Positions 1 through 11,866 of a DNA stretch of 64,000 bases are shown here, piece by piece. The stretch is from Mytilus trossulus (taxonomy: Eukaryota > Mollusca > Bivalvia > Mytilida > Mytilidae): assembly GCF_036588685.1 (NCBI RefSeq), contig NC_086382.1, positions 67,502,929 through 67,566,928 on the forward strand, given 5' to 3'. Numbering within the stretch: the first letter of the stretch is position 1; each line of letters starts with the position of its first letter. The translations under genes and the position numbers were made by a program. Under the pieces are notes generated by a model. The model had not been told where the DNA came from. It did not search any database and worked only from the letters and a program-made list of their open reading frames with translations.

Positions 1-65
1 AGCTGTTCCAGATGCATCTGGTGCACTCCATTTTGTCCAAACACTCAGGACACATGGTAGTGGTT
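1..65 (-). CDS. TSP1-like repeat exon, running off the left edge
   Basis: This is the start of an exon on the minus strand, cut by the window edge. A CTAAG acceptor ends at 66, and the coding frame is then open for 21 codons after a two-base split codon. The translation contains PLPCVLSVWTKWSAP, which has the Cys-x-x-Ser-x-Trp-x-x-Trp-Ser signature that opens thrombospondin type 1 repeats. It is clearly paralogous to the exon at 807-947 and has the same acceptor phase, so the two are consecutive repeats of one extracellular protein. Domain identity is judged by motif; the full protein is not visible. Confidence 0.7.
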
Positions 66-806
66 CTTAGTGAGAAACAAAATATAATTTATTATCACTG
101 GATACCATCAGTACAACCAATACTCACCAGATGTAATTCCCTAAACAAATCCATGTTTAAATGCCTTTCAGGTGCATTTGGATAAGATTTGTATCCACTT
201 TTAGGATAAGTCAGTAAATGTGTAATGTCTTTTGATATAAATTGTCATGAGTAGTGCCTTTTTTAATGAGTAAGACTTTTTTTAAATTACTGTTTTGGTG
301 TTTTGCTAGGTTAAGCTGTAACATTCTTTATGTGCTTGTCCTATGCAAAGCAACTTGTTGTATAATAATTTTCGTTTGTTGTGATGTGACATGTATTGAA
401 TCGGTTTGTTTTCTTCATAAATATGGTTCTTGGCTATACACGTGATTGGTTCCTATCAGGAGATAAATACCATGTTGACGCACCCGATATCGTTCTTTAA
501 AGTGTCTATTCACTGCTACTTGTCTTTATTATATTGATTTGTTGCTTCTTTATCGATATATTATATTTGATCAGCAATAAACCTCTATTGTCTTAATGTT
601 CGAATCATCATAGATACGTTTGAAGAAAACGTCCTTTTAGACAAAAAATCTTTTTTTCATTGCTATACTAGTATTGAATATGAAATATCATGTTACCGGT
701 TCTAACAAAGAATACTAAAGGATACACTTAACGTTGGAAAAAAATTCTTATAATACTTTGGCAATGTCAGAACAAATCATATTGATATATGCATAATTGA
801 ACAAAC
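66..806 (-). other. intron between TSP1-like exons
   Basis: This is AT-rich sequence between the two minus-strand TSP1-like exons. I see no further exon, repeat or element in it. Confidence 0.5.
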
Positions 807-947
807 CTTTCTTTAATTGCCGAAGCTCTCCACATTCCTCGTCATTATCAGTAGCAGGAGTTATAACATTTCTGCGTCTGGAAACAGTTCCAGGGACACC
901 TGTTGAACTCCAGTTAGTCCATTCACTTAGAACACATGGTAGTGGCT
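807..947 (-). CDS. TSP1-like repeat exon
   Basis: A 141-base phase 1-1 exon with an AAG acceptor and a GTTTGT donor encodes one complete repeat of 46 codons. It opens with PLPCVLSEWTNWSS, continues with GTVSRRR (the Arg ladder that stacks on the Trp residues in TSP1 folds) and ends with ECGELRQLKK. Only two cysteines are visible: the usual CSxTC pair after WS is replaced by STGVPG, so this is a reduced-disulphide variant. A symmetrical phase 1-1 exon fits a tandemly repeated extracellular module. Exons further upstream (above 947) were not recognised. Confidence 0.75.
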
Positions 948-1788
948 CTTAAGGAAATAACCATATAACTTATAACAAATATTGCTCTTTAGTGCGACCA
1001 ATACTACACAGATATAATAATATAAACTCTACCATAAACATACATGTACTAGCGATGTATCCCGAGAAGAATCAATTTGATGGTTGATAAAAGTTGATTT
1101 TGTTTTTATTACTTCCCCTCTTTAAGTTCGATACTTTTTTTATAATAAGCATAGTATAAATAAAGGCAACAGTAGTATACCGCTGTTCAAAAGTCATCAA
1201 TCGATTTAGAGAAAACAAATCCGGGATATAAACTTAAGCCTGGGGAAACATATCAACTATGAGAAGAAACCAACGCAAACAACATAAACACCGAAGTGCA
1301 AAAACGCATCAATGCAACAACTATAGAAACGAAATATTTGACATTAAAGGAAAAAAATGAATGGACCTGGTTTGATAACTAGCAAAATTACTATTTAAAA
1401 TACTGCTGAAATGACAACATTTCGTGACAGGAGTTCAGTACAAATGAAAATACAAGAACACTCAATTAAACAATAATAGATTATTTTAATTACACAAAAC
1501 GTTCAAGCTTGTTTTGTTGATAGTGTGGAATAGTTTTAACTTGAAGTGTTGTAGTATTAAAGCATTCAAACGTGTAGTTTTTATAGTAAATAGCGTTTTA
1601 ACTTGCTGGGTGTATAGTATGAAAGCATTTAATCTTTTTATACTCATTATGGCTTTGAGTTGTATGTTGCCAATAGGCAACGGTATTGATAAAACTATTT
1701 CTATTGTCTCTTCTCAAAATTGCAATTTGTTCAGGTTTGCCCCAGGAGAAATAAAATGCAAGCAAAACTTTAACAATCTATATATATA
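948..1788. other. intergenic or intronic, no gene seen
   Basis: AT-rich sequence with no recognisable gene. A degenerate tandem repeat with a period near 63 bases covers about 1519-1640: a motif around TTTTAACTTG and TAAAGCATTCAA recurs as TTTTAACTTG and GAAAGCATTTAA. The weak reading frames here lie in this repeat and are not supported as genes. Confidence 0.4.
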
Positions 1789-2376
1789 AAGAAGATGTGA
1801 TATGATTGCCTATGAGACAACTCCCCACAAGATACCAAAACGACACAGAAATTTACAATTATAGGTCAGCGTACGGCCTTCAACAATAATCAATGTCCAT
1901 ACCGTATAGTCAGCTATAAAAGGCCCTGAAATGGCAGTGTTAAACAATAGACCACTTTCGAGTTCATCCGTCACCGGAAAAAAACTCGTCAATTATACGC
2001 GCCTTTATGACGTCATTTACCAGATAGAGGGGATCGCCTGTATTCCTGCACTATTAACGTTCATCAAGCGTCTGAGTGATCGTCATTGTGCAGGATAAAC
2101 TAGAAATAGTTGTTGTTCTGTAGGTACTCAGTGACAATTCCCTAATGAGAGCAGTGCTGATTGTCAATTTTGAAAATTCAATTTGCCGAATAATTCGTAC
2201 AGTATAGAATTATAGTTTTCCAACCACTCGCTCAACATTGGAACGGAAGTGACGACGCCCCTACACGCACAAATGACGTTCACTAAAACCAAAGTTTTTG
2301 ACGGAAATCCATCGAACTCGAAAGTTGTCTATTGAAATGAGAAAACTAACGGCCTTATTTATGTAAAAAAAAATAA
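1789..2376 (+). repeat. dispersed repeat (family R2) split by a nested MITE
   Basis: The outer element begins with AAGAAGATGTGATATGATTG and continues with CGTACGGCCTTCAACAAT and ATAGTCAGCTATAAAAGGCC. It then breaks at about 1944 and resumes at 2335 with GAAAACTAACGGCC. The same family occurs at 38090-38290 (uninterrupted), 48540-48760 and, as reverse or partial copies, at 18690-18890, 23500-23575, 34160-34270, 40080-40140, 45130-45225, 46070-46105, 61280-61450 and 63305-63345. It carries no coding capacity. Confidence 0.8.
1945..2334. mobile_element. MITE with terminal inverted repeats, nested in R2
   Basis: The left end reads CAATAGACCACTTTCGAGTT. The right end, reverse-complemented, reads CAATAGACAACTTTCGAGTT, which gives 19 of 20 terminal inverted repeat matches. 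The roughly 390-base interior has no open frame. The element interrupts the R2 repeat exactly where the uninterrupted copy at 38090-38290 is continuous, so it is a later insertion. Superfamily is not assigned because the target duplication is ambiguous (possibly TA). Confidence 0.75.
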
Positions 2377-3065
2377 GAAAAAAAAAATATATGTAACGCA
2401 GAAACAAACGACAAACAAGTTTTTTTGTTTTTGATTATTTTTTTTAATTTATGATTAATTTTCTTTAAAAAACTCATACTTTGTTTAGCAAAATTAACTA
2501 CAACTGCAATCTATATGTTCTTTAATATAAACCACCTTACCTGCAACTTTGAATAAGAGAACCATAAAACATATCGCATATAAAATCCACTGAACATAGA
2601 AGGATTGCTGCATCTTGGTTTGTTTTGGGCGGTAATGGCTCGTTCGTTTCCCGCTAATCGACATATATACCAACACAGGAAAAAAAATTGGGGCGTTGCT
2701 TGAGATACCCGAGAAATCAACATTGGAGTTTTCATTTGGTTTTCAGTAACTTGTTTTCTTAAATTTAAAAATAGTAAATTCAATTTGCTGATGATATGAT
2801 AGACAGATACAGTGAACCGTATAAATCTGGGGTTAAAGTGAAAGAAAGAAGGTACCCATAAAATGAAATAAAAAGACACACGATACAGACAAGATAATAA
2901 ATAGATGACTTTAAAAAATTATTGTAAGAAAATCATGCATCCAAAGAAATAAATAAAGACAGATATCTAGTTTTGTTTTTATTTATTTTTTTATTTAGTT
3001 TATTTACAAGACATTGTCTTTTTTTGTCTATTATGACTTACTATTTTGCTAACACATCTTTGTCA
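2377..3065. other. no gene seen
   Basis: AT-rich sequence with homopolymer runs. No exon, element boundary or conserved motif was recognised on either strand. Confidence 0.4.
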
Positions 3066-3069
3066 ATAA

Positions 3070-3260
3070 AATGAAATTCTATATGACTGTCAAACAAGTT
3101 AGCAGTTTTATAGCTTGCTATAAAACCACCATTTTCAACTATAGAAAATGCCTGTGCTCCGTAAAGAATATGACAGTTATTGAAATGTTCGAGCTTTTGA
3201 TTTTGCCATAAGATAAAATATTTTTCTTTTTGAATTTTCCAAGAAACTCGGTATTTTTTT
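3070..3260 (-). repeat. dispersed repeat family R1 (reverse copy)
   Basis: Contains the family motifs TATAAAACCACCATTTTC, GACAGTTATTGAAATGTTCGAG and TTTTGATTTTGCCAT. Further copies of R1 lie at about 4180-4320, 8000-8250, 10340-10620, 11090-11240, 13905-14060, 23135-23360, 24050-24180, 24770-24900, 25630-26200, 34990-35260, 42050-42310, 42850-42990 and 48840-49030, in both orientations. It is one of the most frequent repeats in the window, and R1 copies often sit next to Penelope-like 3' tails. Confidence 0.7.
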
Positions 3261-3699
3261 TATTTTAATTTTTACCAATCATGGTTCTCCGTTAGTCCAT
3301 AAGGGTTTCTTTTGTGCATGTAGCTAATTTATTTCACACATAATTTAGATTGTTTTTTCTTTACATGTATTGGTTTTCCCTGGCGAAGATTAATCCAGAA
3401 AAGGGCACCGAAAGCTTGAATTCACGTTGCTATTTTGATTAATTATAAAGGTCATTTTATAGCTATATAGATTAAGTAGGTTAGTATATGAATTGTTGTG
3501 TTTGTGGAGGATTATACGATATCTGTATTTTTTCATGCCTCTCTTTTTGTTTTGTTAAGTCACAAATGTGTTGAAAAAAATCAAAAATGTCGGCATGAAA
3601 CCAAATTTTTTTGAAAAGAATAGTTTTTACAGTTCTAGCAAGACCATAGTAATATTAAGATGAAGATATGATAATAGATGTGTATTTATTGTCCAGTGA

Positions 3700-3965
3700 T
3701 AATTAGACTATTTACCGGATTTGTTATCTCATAAGCAACATGACGAGTGCCACATGTAGCTCAGGAATGGGCTTACCCTTCCGGAGCACATGAGATCACC
3801 CCTAGTTTTTGGTGGGGTTCGTGTTGTTTGTTCTTTAGTTTTCTATGTTGTTCCATGTGTACTATTGTTTGTCTGTTTGTTCTTTTCATTTTTATCCAAG
3901 ACGTTGTCAGTTTATTTTCGATTTATGAGTTTGAATGTCCCTCTGGTATCGTTCGTCCATCTTTT
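3700..3965 (+). repeat. 3' tail fragment of the Penelope-like element family
   Basis: Shows GGATTTGTTATCTCATAAGC, then CTTACCCTTCCGGAGCACATG, GATCACCCCTAGTTTTTGG and CCCTCTGGTATCGTTCGTCC. The same series follows the reverse-transcriptase C-terminus at 9770-9950, so this piece is a 5'-truncated 3' untranslated tail of that element. An 85-codon open frame across it is not a gene. Confidence 0.65.
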
Positions 3966-5089
3966 ATAACATGCATGTCAGTATGTATCAGCCATATAAA
4001 CTGAAAAGATATCTACAACTACTGTGTTATAGTGATACATGTAGGTGGTGAGCAGATGAATCGTATGAACACCAGTAAAACAGAAAAATATTTGATGGTA
4101 TTGTTCTACTCAAGCATACATGAAAATGTAAAAATGAGAATTTTATCAATGCTAAATATAAGGTGAATATTGAAAATTACGAGGGAAATTTAAAAGGAAA
4201 GACCCCAATCAAATGGCAAAATGAAAATAATAAAATATATCAAACGAATGGATTAATGTCATATTCCGGACTTGGTACAGGAAATTTCTAATTAAAAAAT
4301 GGTGTTTTAAACCTGTCTGGCTAAATCCCTTACTAGTAAACATATTTGTTCAATTTGCCGTAGTTGTCTCATAATATGGTAAAAACCTGTATCATCCTTT
4401 CCTAGCTATATTTTTTAAAAATCAAATATCTTAAAAAATTAAAAACAGTTCCATCAATTATTTTCGCTTACTTGATTCCTTAAGGTTTATGACCCCTTCT
4501 GTAGACATTTTTGTACGAACTTTTCAAACATCAATTGTATCAAAACTACAGACATAATGAATAAAAGAGACACACCATATTGTACATAAACTAGGGGGAA
4601 ATATGATGGAAAGCATTAAAATTTACTGTTTCCTTGCATTTAAAAGAAAAAGAGTACTTTGTGTCAAATAAACCAAACATTTTATAGAAAATCAACAGTT
4701 TTTAATACAGAGATATTTGTTATAAAATTTGAAACATAGATTTCCCACCTGCTTTTCTATGATATGCTAGTGTTTATTTTTTACAAACAGTTCTAACCAA
4801 CCTGTAAATTCAAAAATACCTCGTGCTGAGTCACTAAGGTCGAGCGCACCCTAAAAGGTGTACTTGATTTGGTCCATATTTTTATTTGTTTTAACCAATA
4901 ACTACATTAATAAACTTGTTTTAAGGAAAACCAATGCTAGCACTGCATGCAATAATCCAATATCTGTCAGTCATCAAATTGCAAAATATGATAATACAAG
5001 GACAAAGGCTGTGGATTTTCTATAAAATTTCCATATGTTTAGCATTGAATTAATTCAAGGGTACATTATCCTTTACAAATTCTTTCTGA
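3966..5089. other. no gene seen; one R1 fragment
   Basis: AT-rich sequence. About 4180-4320 is an R1 repeat copy (CCCCAATCAAATGGCAAAAT, then AAACGAATGGATTAATGTCA). Nothing else was recognised. Confidence 0.4.
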
Positions 5090-7080
5090 TTCATTGTTTC
5101 AATTTTAAATCCAGATCTTTTGTTTAATTTACCTGACACTACATACACCTGTTAATTTTATGTACGGTCCTTGACAGGTGAAAAAATGTAACAATTGCAT
5201 GGACTTTTAGATGAATGAAACGAAAAACAAATGACTGTATTTTTAGTTCAATAATATATTTTTTATTCTGAAAAATTTAACAAATACGCAGCGTAAACAA
5301 ACGATATTTTGCAATGCATATATGAAGGTTAGAATCACTAGAGAAGTTATCATATCAGCAGGATAAAACGAACTGATGTTTATGTAAAACGCCATTAAAC
5401 ACAAAATATGCAAAAGTTATGTTAATTCTAATTCCAGATAAAATGACTACGTAATAGTTAAAAAATATTATCTAACTTTTGCTCTTCATTCTTTTGTTAA
5501 TTTTTGTAATTTAAAACTCCGTAATTTAAATGCACATTTTGTAGGTTATAAATATATCATATCAATAGAAGGAAAGGACTATATAAATTTTCAACAGGCC
5601 TTGAAATAAAAATTATGGCAAAAGTATGCTAATTATCATCCTAGATAAATTGACTCTGTAATATCTGACTGTGCAAACACCAATGAATTATCTAATACTT
5701 AGTTATTGATATTTGTTTATTTACAATTTTAAATGCACTTTTTATGAATGATCAATTTACAATATTAATGAATAACAGCACGATAAAATGATCTTATGAA
5801 TAAGTATTAAATAGGACATTACAACACAGTTTTCATTCCAGTTAAAATGACTATGTAATACCTAATAGTGCAAACTGTTATGAAATGCCGATTTCACGGA
5901 TGATAGCGGATACATGTCAATTTTCGATACTACAATCCCATGCCCCTTTCCTCAGATGCATCAGACGAAAATGACTTATTATTGGGTTTGTCTTTTTACA
6001 TGAGCAACATGTTAGGTTCCAGATGTTTAGAATAAGTTGGTTCTGCTTACCCTTTCTGAGCACTTGAGATACTACCCATTGTTGGCGGGTTTGTGTTGCT
6101 AAGTTTTTAATTTTGTTATGTTGTGTTTTGAGGACTGGTATTTTAGTGTTGGTCTTTTTTTTCCCTTTTTTGTGGTGGACTTATTAGCTTATTTTTGACT
6201 TATCCATTTAAATAACCATTTTATATCTTCTCCCTCTATTGTTAAGCTTAACAGTGGTTATACAACCTAAAAGTCAATTTATGTCAGCTACAAGAAATAT
6301 GTGCCATCTAGTAAGACATTTTAAAAATATCTAATTAAAAGATCTGAAAATTAAATAATCAGAGCAAATCCTCTTTAGTGTTAAATTTTATCTGCTTGGC
6401 GTATCAACGATATATTCAGAAGATATTGAACAGACTAGCGTAAAAACAACTTCAAATGGTACCTACAAAAATATGCACATTTTTGAAAAGACAAAAAGCA
6501 GAATGTTTGGACAAACACCAAATCAGACGAAAAGCATCGGATAATTTTATAAAAGATGTCAAGTTAAAATTTAAAAGATAAAATAATGCCACGTTATCAT
6601 ATCATGATAAAAAAGAACACTGCAATATCAAACATACTGACATTCATTCATGTGTAAAAACAATGTTCTTCAAAATCCAAATTAAATGTTCCAGTTAATC
6701 AAAGTTAAATAATTAAAATATCTTTTTAAATAACGAACTTTCATTACATGTTATAAACAACATAGTAATACAAATAATTAAAAAAGAATTCTATCAAATC
6801 ATTTACAGTGCACTGAAGTTGAAATACATGAACAAAGAAGCAGACATTTAAAAACATATATCTCTAAATGAAACTATATAAAGCTAACATCTTATTAAAT
6901 AATATTGATTTATTTTCTGATTTTACAACTCGTTAATCCACCATTATAAAGATTTCATCAATTTTCACTTGGGTGAATCCATTTCTAAAAATGCATAAAA
7001 TAACTTATACCCATTTTAAGAAACGTCATCACTATATCGCATGTTAATCTAGTGTATTGGTCGGTGTAATAAACACTCTC
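5090..7080 (+). repeat. segmental duplication, copy 1
   Basis: Long direct similarity to 8515-11010. Shared landmarks in the same order include TTTAATTTACCTGACAC, GCAATGCATATATGAAGGTT, CACCAATGAATTATCTAATACTT, a short repeat tail at 5960-6240, ATTTCTAAAAATGCATAAAA and GTCATCACTAT. Within the copy, about 5340-5880 holds three degenerate sub-repeats of roughly 220-230 bases, each with an ATATGCAAAA or similar motif followed by TTCxxxxCCAGATAAA and a GACTxxGTAAT step. No coding frame was recognised. Confidence 0.7.
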
Positions 7081-7790
7081 TTACAGTTTACTTTTAATAT
7101 TTCTAAACTCTTCATATAACATGACCGTTCACTAAAAAGGCGCTAGCATATAGGTTATATTATAATAATATAATAAAAAAAAAACGATTAGCTAAATAAA
7201 AATTAGAAGTTTGACACAGTTATTTTTACTTACTTGTCAAAACTATAATAATCACATTTTATACCGATGGTCATTACCGTGTTATTACAAGTGAATGACA
7301 ATATGTCGACTTAGAAAAATAAATTCTAAAAATTTCTTAATGAACTGTTACAGAAGAAGTCACTTGATAGTAACATAGTTTATCTAAGTTATCTTGTGGG
7401 TATGGTGTATTGAAGTCATGCTACAATATTGGAGATCTAGAGCTTCATAAAAACATCGTAGACATATCGGAATGCCCAAGACCTCGGTATCACTATACGC
7501 AGCCATAAAAAGGCTAGCTTTTCACTCTCAAACAAAAGGTGTAAATGAAATGGATCTTGCACAACCAAGACTTGCAAATGCAAAAAAGCTATGATACCGT
7601 GTGTTAGTTAATGTTTCTTCAAACCTACATGCAAGAATCTAATTAGCGATAAAAACTAACTATGGCATCAATATCTAATTTTTACGTAGTATTTGAATTT
7701 ACATTGTCCTGAAACCATTCCATTGTTTTTTAAGATAAAGTGTTTGTATTATTGAAACTTTTTTAATGTAACTTAAAAAAATAGTCCAAA
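7081..7790. other. no gene seen
   Basis: AT-rich spacer between the first duplication copy and the palindromic cluster. No supported feature. Confidence 0.35.
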
Positions 7791-7945
7791 TATTCATATG
7801 GTCCAGTCCGTTAATAACCAAACGAGGAGTATACTCATATGGTCCGACCATACGCGTACGGTTGGACCATACGCGTATTGTCGGACCATATGAGTATAAC
7901 ATATGGTCATGACTATACGCATATGGTCCAAATACTCATATGACT
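7780..7945. repeat. palindromic cluster of CATATGGTCC motifs
   Basis: The core at 7831-7897 is a near-perfect palindrome: ATACTCATATGGTCCGACCA on the left matches the reverse complement of the right end, TCGGACCATATGAGTAT, with ACGCGTA motifs inside. Further CATATGGTCC or CATATGGTCAT copies flank it at 7796, 7900 and 7920. The open frame on the minus strand reflects this repetition and is not a gene. Confidence 0.75.
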
Positions 7946-8514
7946 CAGAACAGATACACAGTTTGATAATAAAACAATGTCATGCTAATCACAAGCTAAG
8001 TTAATACATAACTCCGAGAAAACTTCAGAACGGAAAGTCGCTAAGCAAATGACAAAATCAGAAGCCCAAACAAATAGATAACAATATTCAAATTTCTTAA
8101 TAGGTAGGGGCATTTTCCTACGTAGAAAACGGTTTATGAAACCTTGCATTATAGCTTTCACTTGTATGACAGTAGCATCAAATTCCATGATATTGACAAC
8201 GATGTGTGAACAAAAACAAACAAACATAATAGGTAAAAATGCCACTAGTATGAATATTTATCAATTTGTCGTAGTTTTGAAAATATAGGGTTTAAGATTC
8301 AAAATTCAAAGTTTTATTTATAGTCTATATTCAATAAACTACATAAACACAAGCTTTTCAAATCGACTAAATAACATAATACCATACACACGGCAAAAGT
8401 CTGAGTCTATCTTATCCCGCGTTTCTTAAACAATCGAAAACAAAATAAAACAAAATACCAGTTCAATCAATAATTTTAGCTTACTTTGTTCCATATCTAA
8501 TGATTTTTATGATT

Positions 8515-11010
8515 TATAATTTCAATTTTCAATCCAGATAATGTTTAATTTACCTGACACAACATTTATCCCTTAATGTAATAAACTGTCCTGAACAGGT
8601 TAACTGTATTCTTAGAAATTAAAGTTTAACTTCAATAGATATAAGTTTTTATCTAAACAAATATCTGTTGCTGATAAATTGAACGAAATTGCATAAACAA
8701 ACGATGTGTTGCAATGCAGATATGAAGGTTGGAATGACCAAGCAATTTATTATAACAGCAGGAGAAAACGAACTTGTATTTATATTTACACGCCATTACG
8801 TAAACAATATGCAAAAATAATTCTAATTCTAGATAATAAGACTACATAATAGCTAAAAGTGCAAACATCAAAACATTATCTAATACTTTGGTTGTTCATT
8901 TTTTTTTGTAATTAAAAACTCTGTAATTTTAATGCACATTTTATAGGTTATAAATTTATCATATCAGCTGAATGAAAGGACCATATAAATTTTTAACAGG
9001 CCATTGAAATAAATATATGCAAAAGTATGCTAATGTTCATTCTAGATAAATTGACACCGTAATACCTGACTGTGCGAACACCAATGAATTATCTAATACT
9101 TTATTATTGATATTTGTGCTTTACAACTCTGTAATTTTAAATGCACATTTTCTGAATGATGGATTTATGATATCAGCGCGATTAAAGGAACATGTATATA
9201 ATTATTAAATAGGGTATAAAAACATATGCGAAAATTATGTTAATATTCGTTCCATATAAAATTACTATATGATACCTAAAAGTGCAAATATAAATGCATT
9301 ATTTAGTACGTCCGTGCTCATGTTAGTTATTTCACAAATGCATAATGTTATCAATTTAATTTTTTTTTACTTCTTATTTATGTTGTTCTTCAAATGGAAA
9401 TTGTGCATTATAAACATGATAAAGAAGAGAAGAAAAGAACCCAGAAAATAAAAATTATTTTTTTCATTATAAATATGTAGTTAATATGTTAAAGAAGTGT
9501 CTGCAGATGGAGTACACTTCTCCTACTTTTTGATATTTTAGCAATGTCAAAGGCGTATATTTCCTATTTTGATTTCCTGAATGGAGGATTACATAACGAG
9601 TTGTTATAGACTACCCATTCCACAGATAATTGCGGAAATGGTAAAATTGTCGTAACTGCAATCACATTGAGGGTGTGTCTTCTGCACCTGCATACTGCAT
9701 AAAATGTTATCTCCCGATTGATTTGATATTCTCGTGCTTGCATTTCCTATCATGATTTTCTTGAAAGAGAGTTGTTTTTACAAGGAATTTATTAATCCAA
9801 GAGTTCCAAATGGTGAAGTTGAAATCTCCCTATCGTAAATTAAACGGACGCCATCACGAGTTGGTTGAACGTTATGGAATAACCGTTTCACAAATGATAT
9901 CGTTCCTTACGTCGTAACTGCAATCCCCTTGCCTTTCATGAATGTGACGTACCGGATTTGTTATCACATTAGCAACACGACGGGTGTGACATTAAGAGCA
10001 GGATCTGCCTACTGTTTCCGGAGCACTCTAAGATCACCCCTAGTTTTTGATGGGGTTATTGTTGCATATTCTTTAGTTTTCTATGTTGCGTCATGTGTAC
10101 TATTGTTTGTCTGTTTGTCTTTTTCATTTTTAGCCATGGCGTTGTCATTTTATTTTCAATTTATGCGTTTGACTGTCACTCTGGTATCTTTCGTTTCTTT
10201 TTTCTAACATGAGCAGAAAACCAGCTTCCATGCGTTGAGGTGGATCTTTCTGTATATTTTCGGGCTTTATGAGATCAACCCAGTTTTCGGTGAGGTTCGC
10301 GTTGCTGTTGTACCCCTATTTGTGACTTTTTACCTATTCTGTATGTTTGTTTTGTTCACAAATCGTTGTCAATATAATAGAGTTTAATGCAACTTTTATA
10401 CAAGTGAAAGGTTAAGCACTTCAAAACAAATTTTAATCCGTTTTCTACATACGAAAATGACTGTACCTAGTCAGAAATATGACAGTTGTGATCCATTCGT
10501 TTGATGTGTTTGAGCTTTTGAATTTGCCATTTGATTAGGGACCGTTTTTGATTTCCCTCGGAGCTTGGTACTTCTGGATTTTACCTCTCGATAGCTTCTT
10601 CCCCTCTTTGTGAATTTTAACAGTGGTGATAAAAATCTAGGAGTCAATGTCTCCAAGCTACCAAAAAATATTTACTCAACATTAAACAAAATGATGTACC
10701 ATCCAGTTTAGACATTTGAGATAAACCCATTCAAAACATCTGAAAACGAACTCTCTCAAGAAGCTTCATTATACATTATAAACAACAGAAAAATAAGAAA
10801 TAAATACATCCTGCGCCAGGTACTGAGGTTCAATTACATGAAGAGTCTAGCAGACATGATTTTACACTTCGATAATTCTCTTATATTAAAATTTCAAAAA
10901 TTTTACACTTGGATAAATTCATTTCTAAAAATAATTAAAATGCCTAATAACCATTTTTAGAAATGTCATCACTATTGGGTGTGATGGTAAACCTTTTCTT
11001 TTCATTATTT
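8515..11010 (+). repeat. segmental duplication, copy 2
   Basis: Second copy of the 5090-7080 block, offset by about 3.4 kb at the left end and 3.9 kb at the right end. It keeps the same three sub-repeats at 8700-9300, for example GCAATGCAGATATGAAGGTT and CACCAATGAATTATCTAATACTT. The extra length comes mainly from Penelope-like and R1 sequence at about 9540-10620. Divergence is visible in most lines, so the event is not recent. Confidence 0.7.
9770..10210 (+). mobile_element. Penelope-like element: reverse transcriptase C-terminus and 3' tail
   Basis: On the plus strand 9773-9916 is open and ends with a TAA. It contains GRHHELVERYGITVSQM, the C-terminal segment I associate with an abundant bivalve Penelope-like reverse transcriptase (recognition from memory). 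The 3' tail follows, with GGATTTGTTATCACATTAGC and AGATCACCCCTAGTTTTTG. Only the last 50 or so codons remain, so this is a 5'-truncated dead copy. Confidence 0.6.
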
Positions 11011-11089
11011 AATGAAACCATTTTGTCTTGATTTAAGACTGAGGGTATTAAAAAGACTGAAAAATCATCAACAAAATCCATTAGAAAAA

Positions 11090-11385
11090 AGTAAAATCAC
11101 AAAAAATACTGAATTCTTAAAAAAATTGGGGTAGTCCCTTATCAAATGGCCAAATTAAAAGCTCAAACTCATCAAACGAATGGTCAAAAACTGTCATATT
11201 CCTGACTTGGTATAGCCATTTACTTAAGTAGAAACATAATACAAGAGAGCGGCGAAATATACTTGAGGGACATTCAAACTCGTTGATCAAAAACAAACTG
11301 ACAACGCCATAATTAAAGAAGAAATAAAAGACATAATATAGAAAACTACAGATTGAGCAACACAAACCCTACCTAAACTGCAAAG
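11090..11385 (+). repeat. R1 repeat joined to a reverse Penelope-like tail
   Basis: The first half has the R1 motif CAAACTCATCAAACGAATGG and TGTCATATTCCTGACTTGG. The second half has GAGGGACATTCAAACTCGTT and CAAACTGACAACGCCAT, the reverse complement of the Penelope-like tail. The same junction type recurs near 14060-14160 and 45730-45990. No coding capacity. Confidence 0.65.
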
Positions 11386-11521
11386 GCTTATATATATAAG
11401 AGGTAGATGACCATTCTTACAGGGAGTGTTTACAACAAAACACCCCAACGCCATATGTAAACCAAAATTACGTCATTAACGAATACTCAGAAACTCAGAA
11501 CTTTCAATTAGTCGATTCAGC

Positions 11522-11866
11522 ACCAAATCAAAAACTAATATTCTTGTTGGACCAAGAACTCTATTATCGTTTCGGAGATTCGTGTGTTTAAAGCTAATTG
11601 GTGGAACTCATGATTCGGAAGTACGATTACTTTGTATCGTAGTATCTGAGCAAGTAGAGCAAAATCCTTTCGAGACTGTACACTGGGAGAACTTTTTACT
11701 AGATAAAATCACTTACAAAAGTTTTTATAAGGAGGAAAACGTTCTATACAATACAAAACAATTTTTCCCTAAATATGTTCAAAGATGTTTAACCTTCGCA
11801 CGTGAAATACAAAGAAGATTAAAGACATTGGTATATATCTCAAGCAGACAGCACCTATATGTTTAG
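11522..11866 (+). CDS. unrecognised open frame, possible exon
   Basis: An open frame runs from at least 11522 to a TAG/TAA stop at 11866. The composition is protein-like and mixed, unlike the Phe/Ile/Tyr-rich noise frames elsewhere: it holds GGTHDSEVRLLCIVVSEQ, VHWENFLLDK and a basic segment REIQRRLKTLV. There is no ATG near its start, so it would have to be an internal or terminal exon or a relic. No domain is recognised, no partner exon was found, and the neighbouring DNA is repeats. Treat as tentative. Confidence 0.25.
   Translation, partial: TKSKTNILVGPRTLLSFRRFVCLKLIGGTHDSEVRLLCIVVSEQVEQNPFETVHWENFLLDKITYKSFYKEENVLYNTKQFFPKYVQRCLTFAREIQRRLKTLVYISSRQHLYV

Noticed and set aside
5090-11010. 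Centromeric or subtelomeric satellite
   Set aside because: Only two blocks with three diverged units each; no long array and no telomeric repeat is present.
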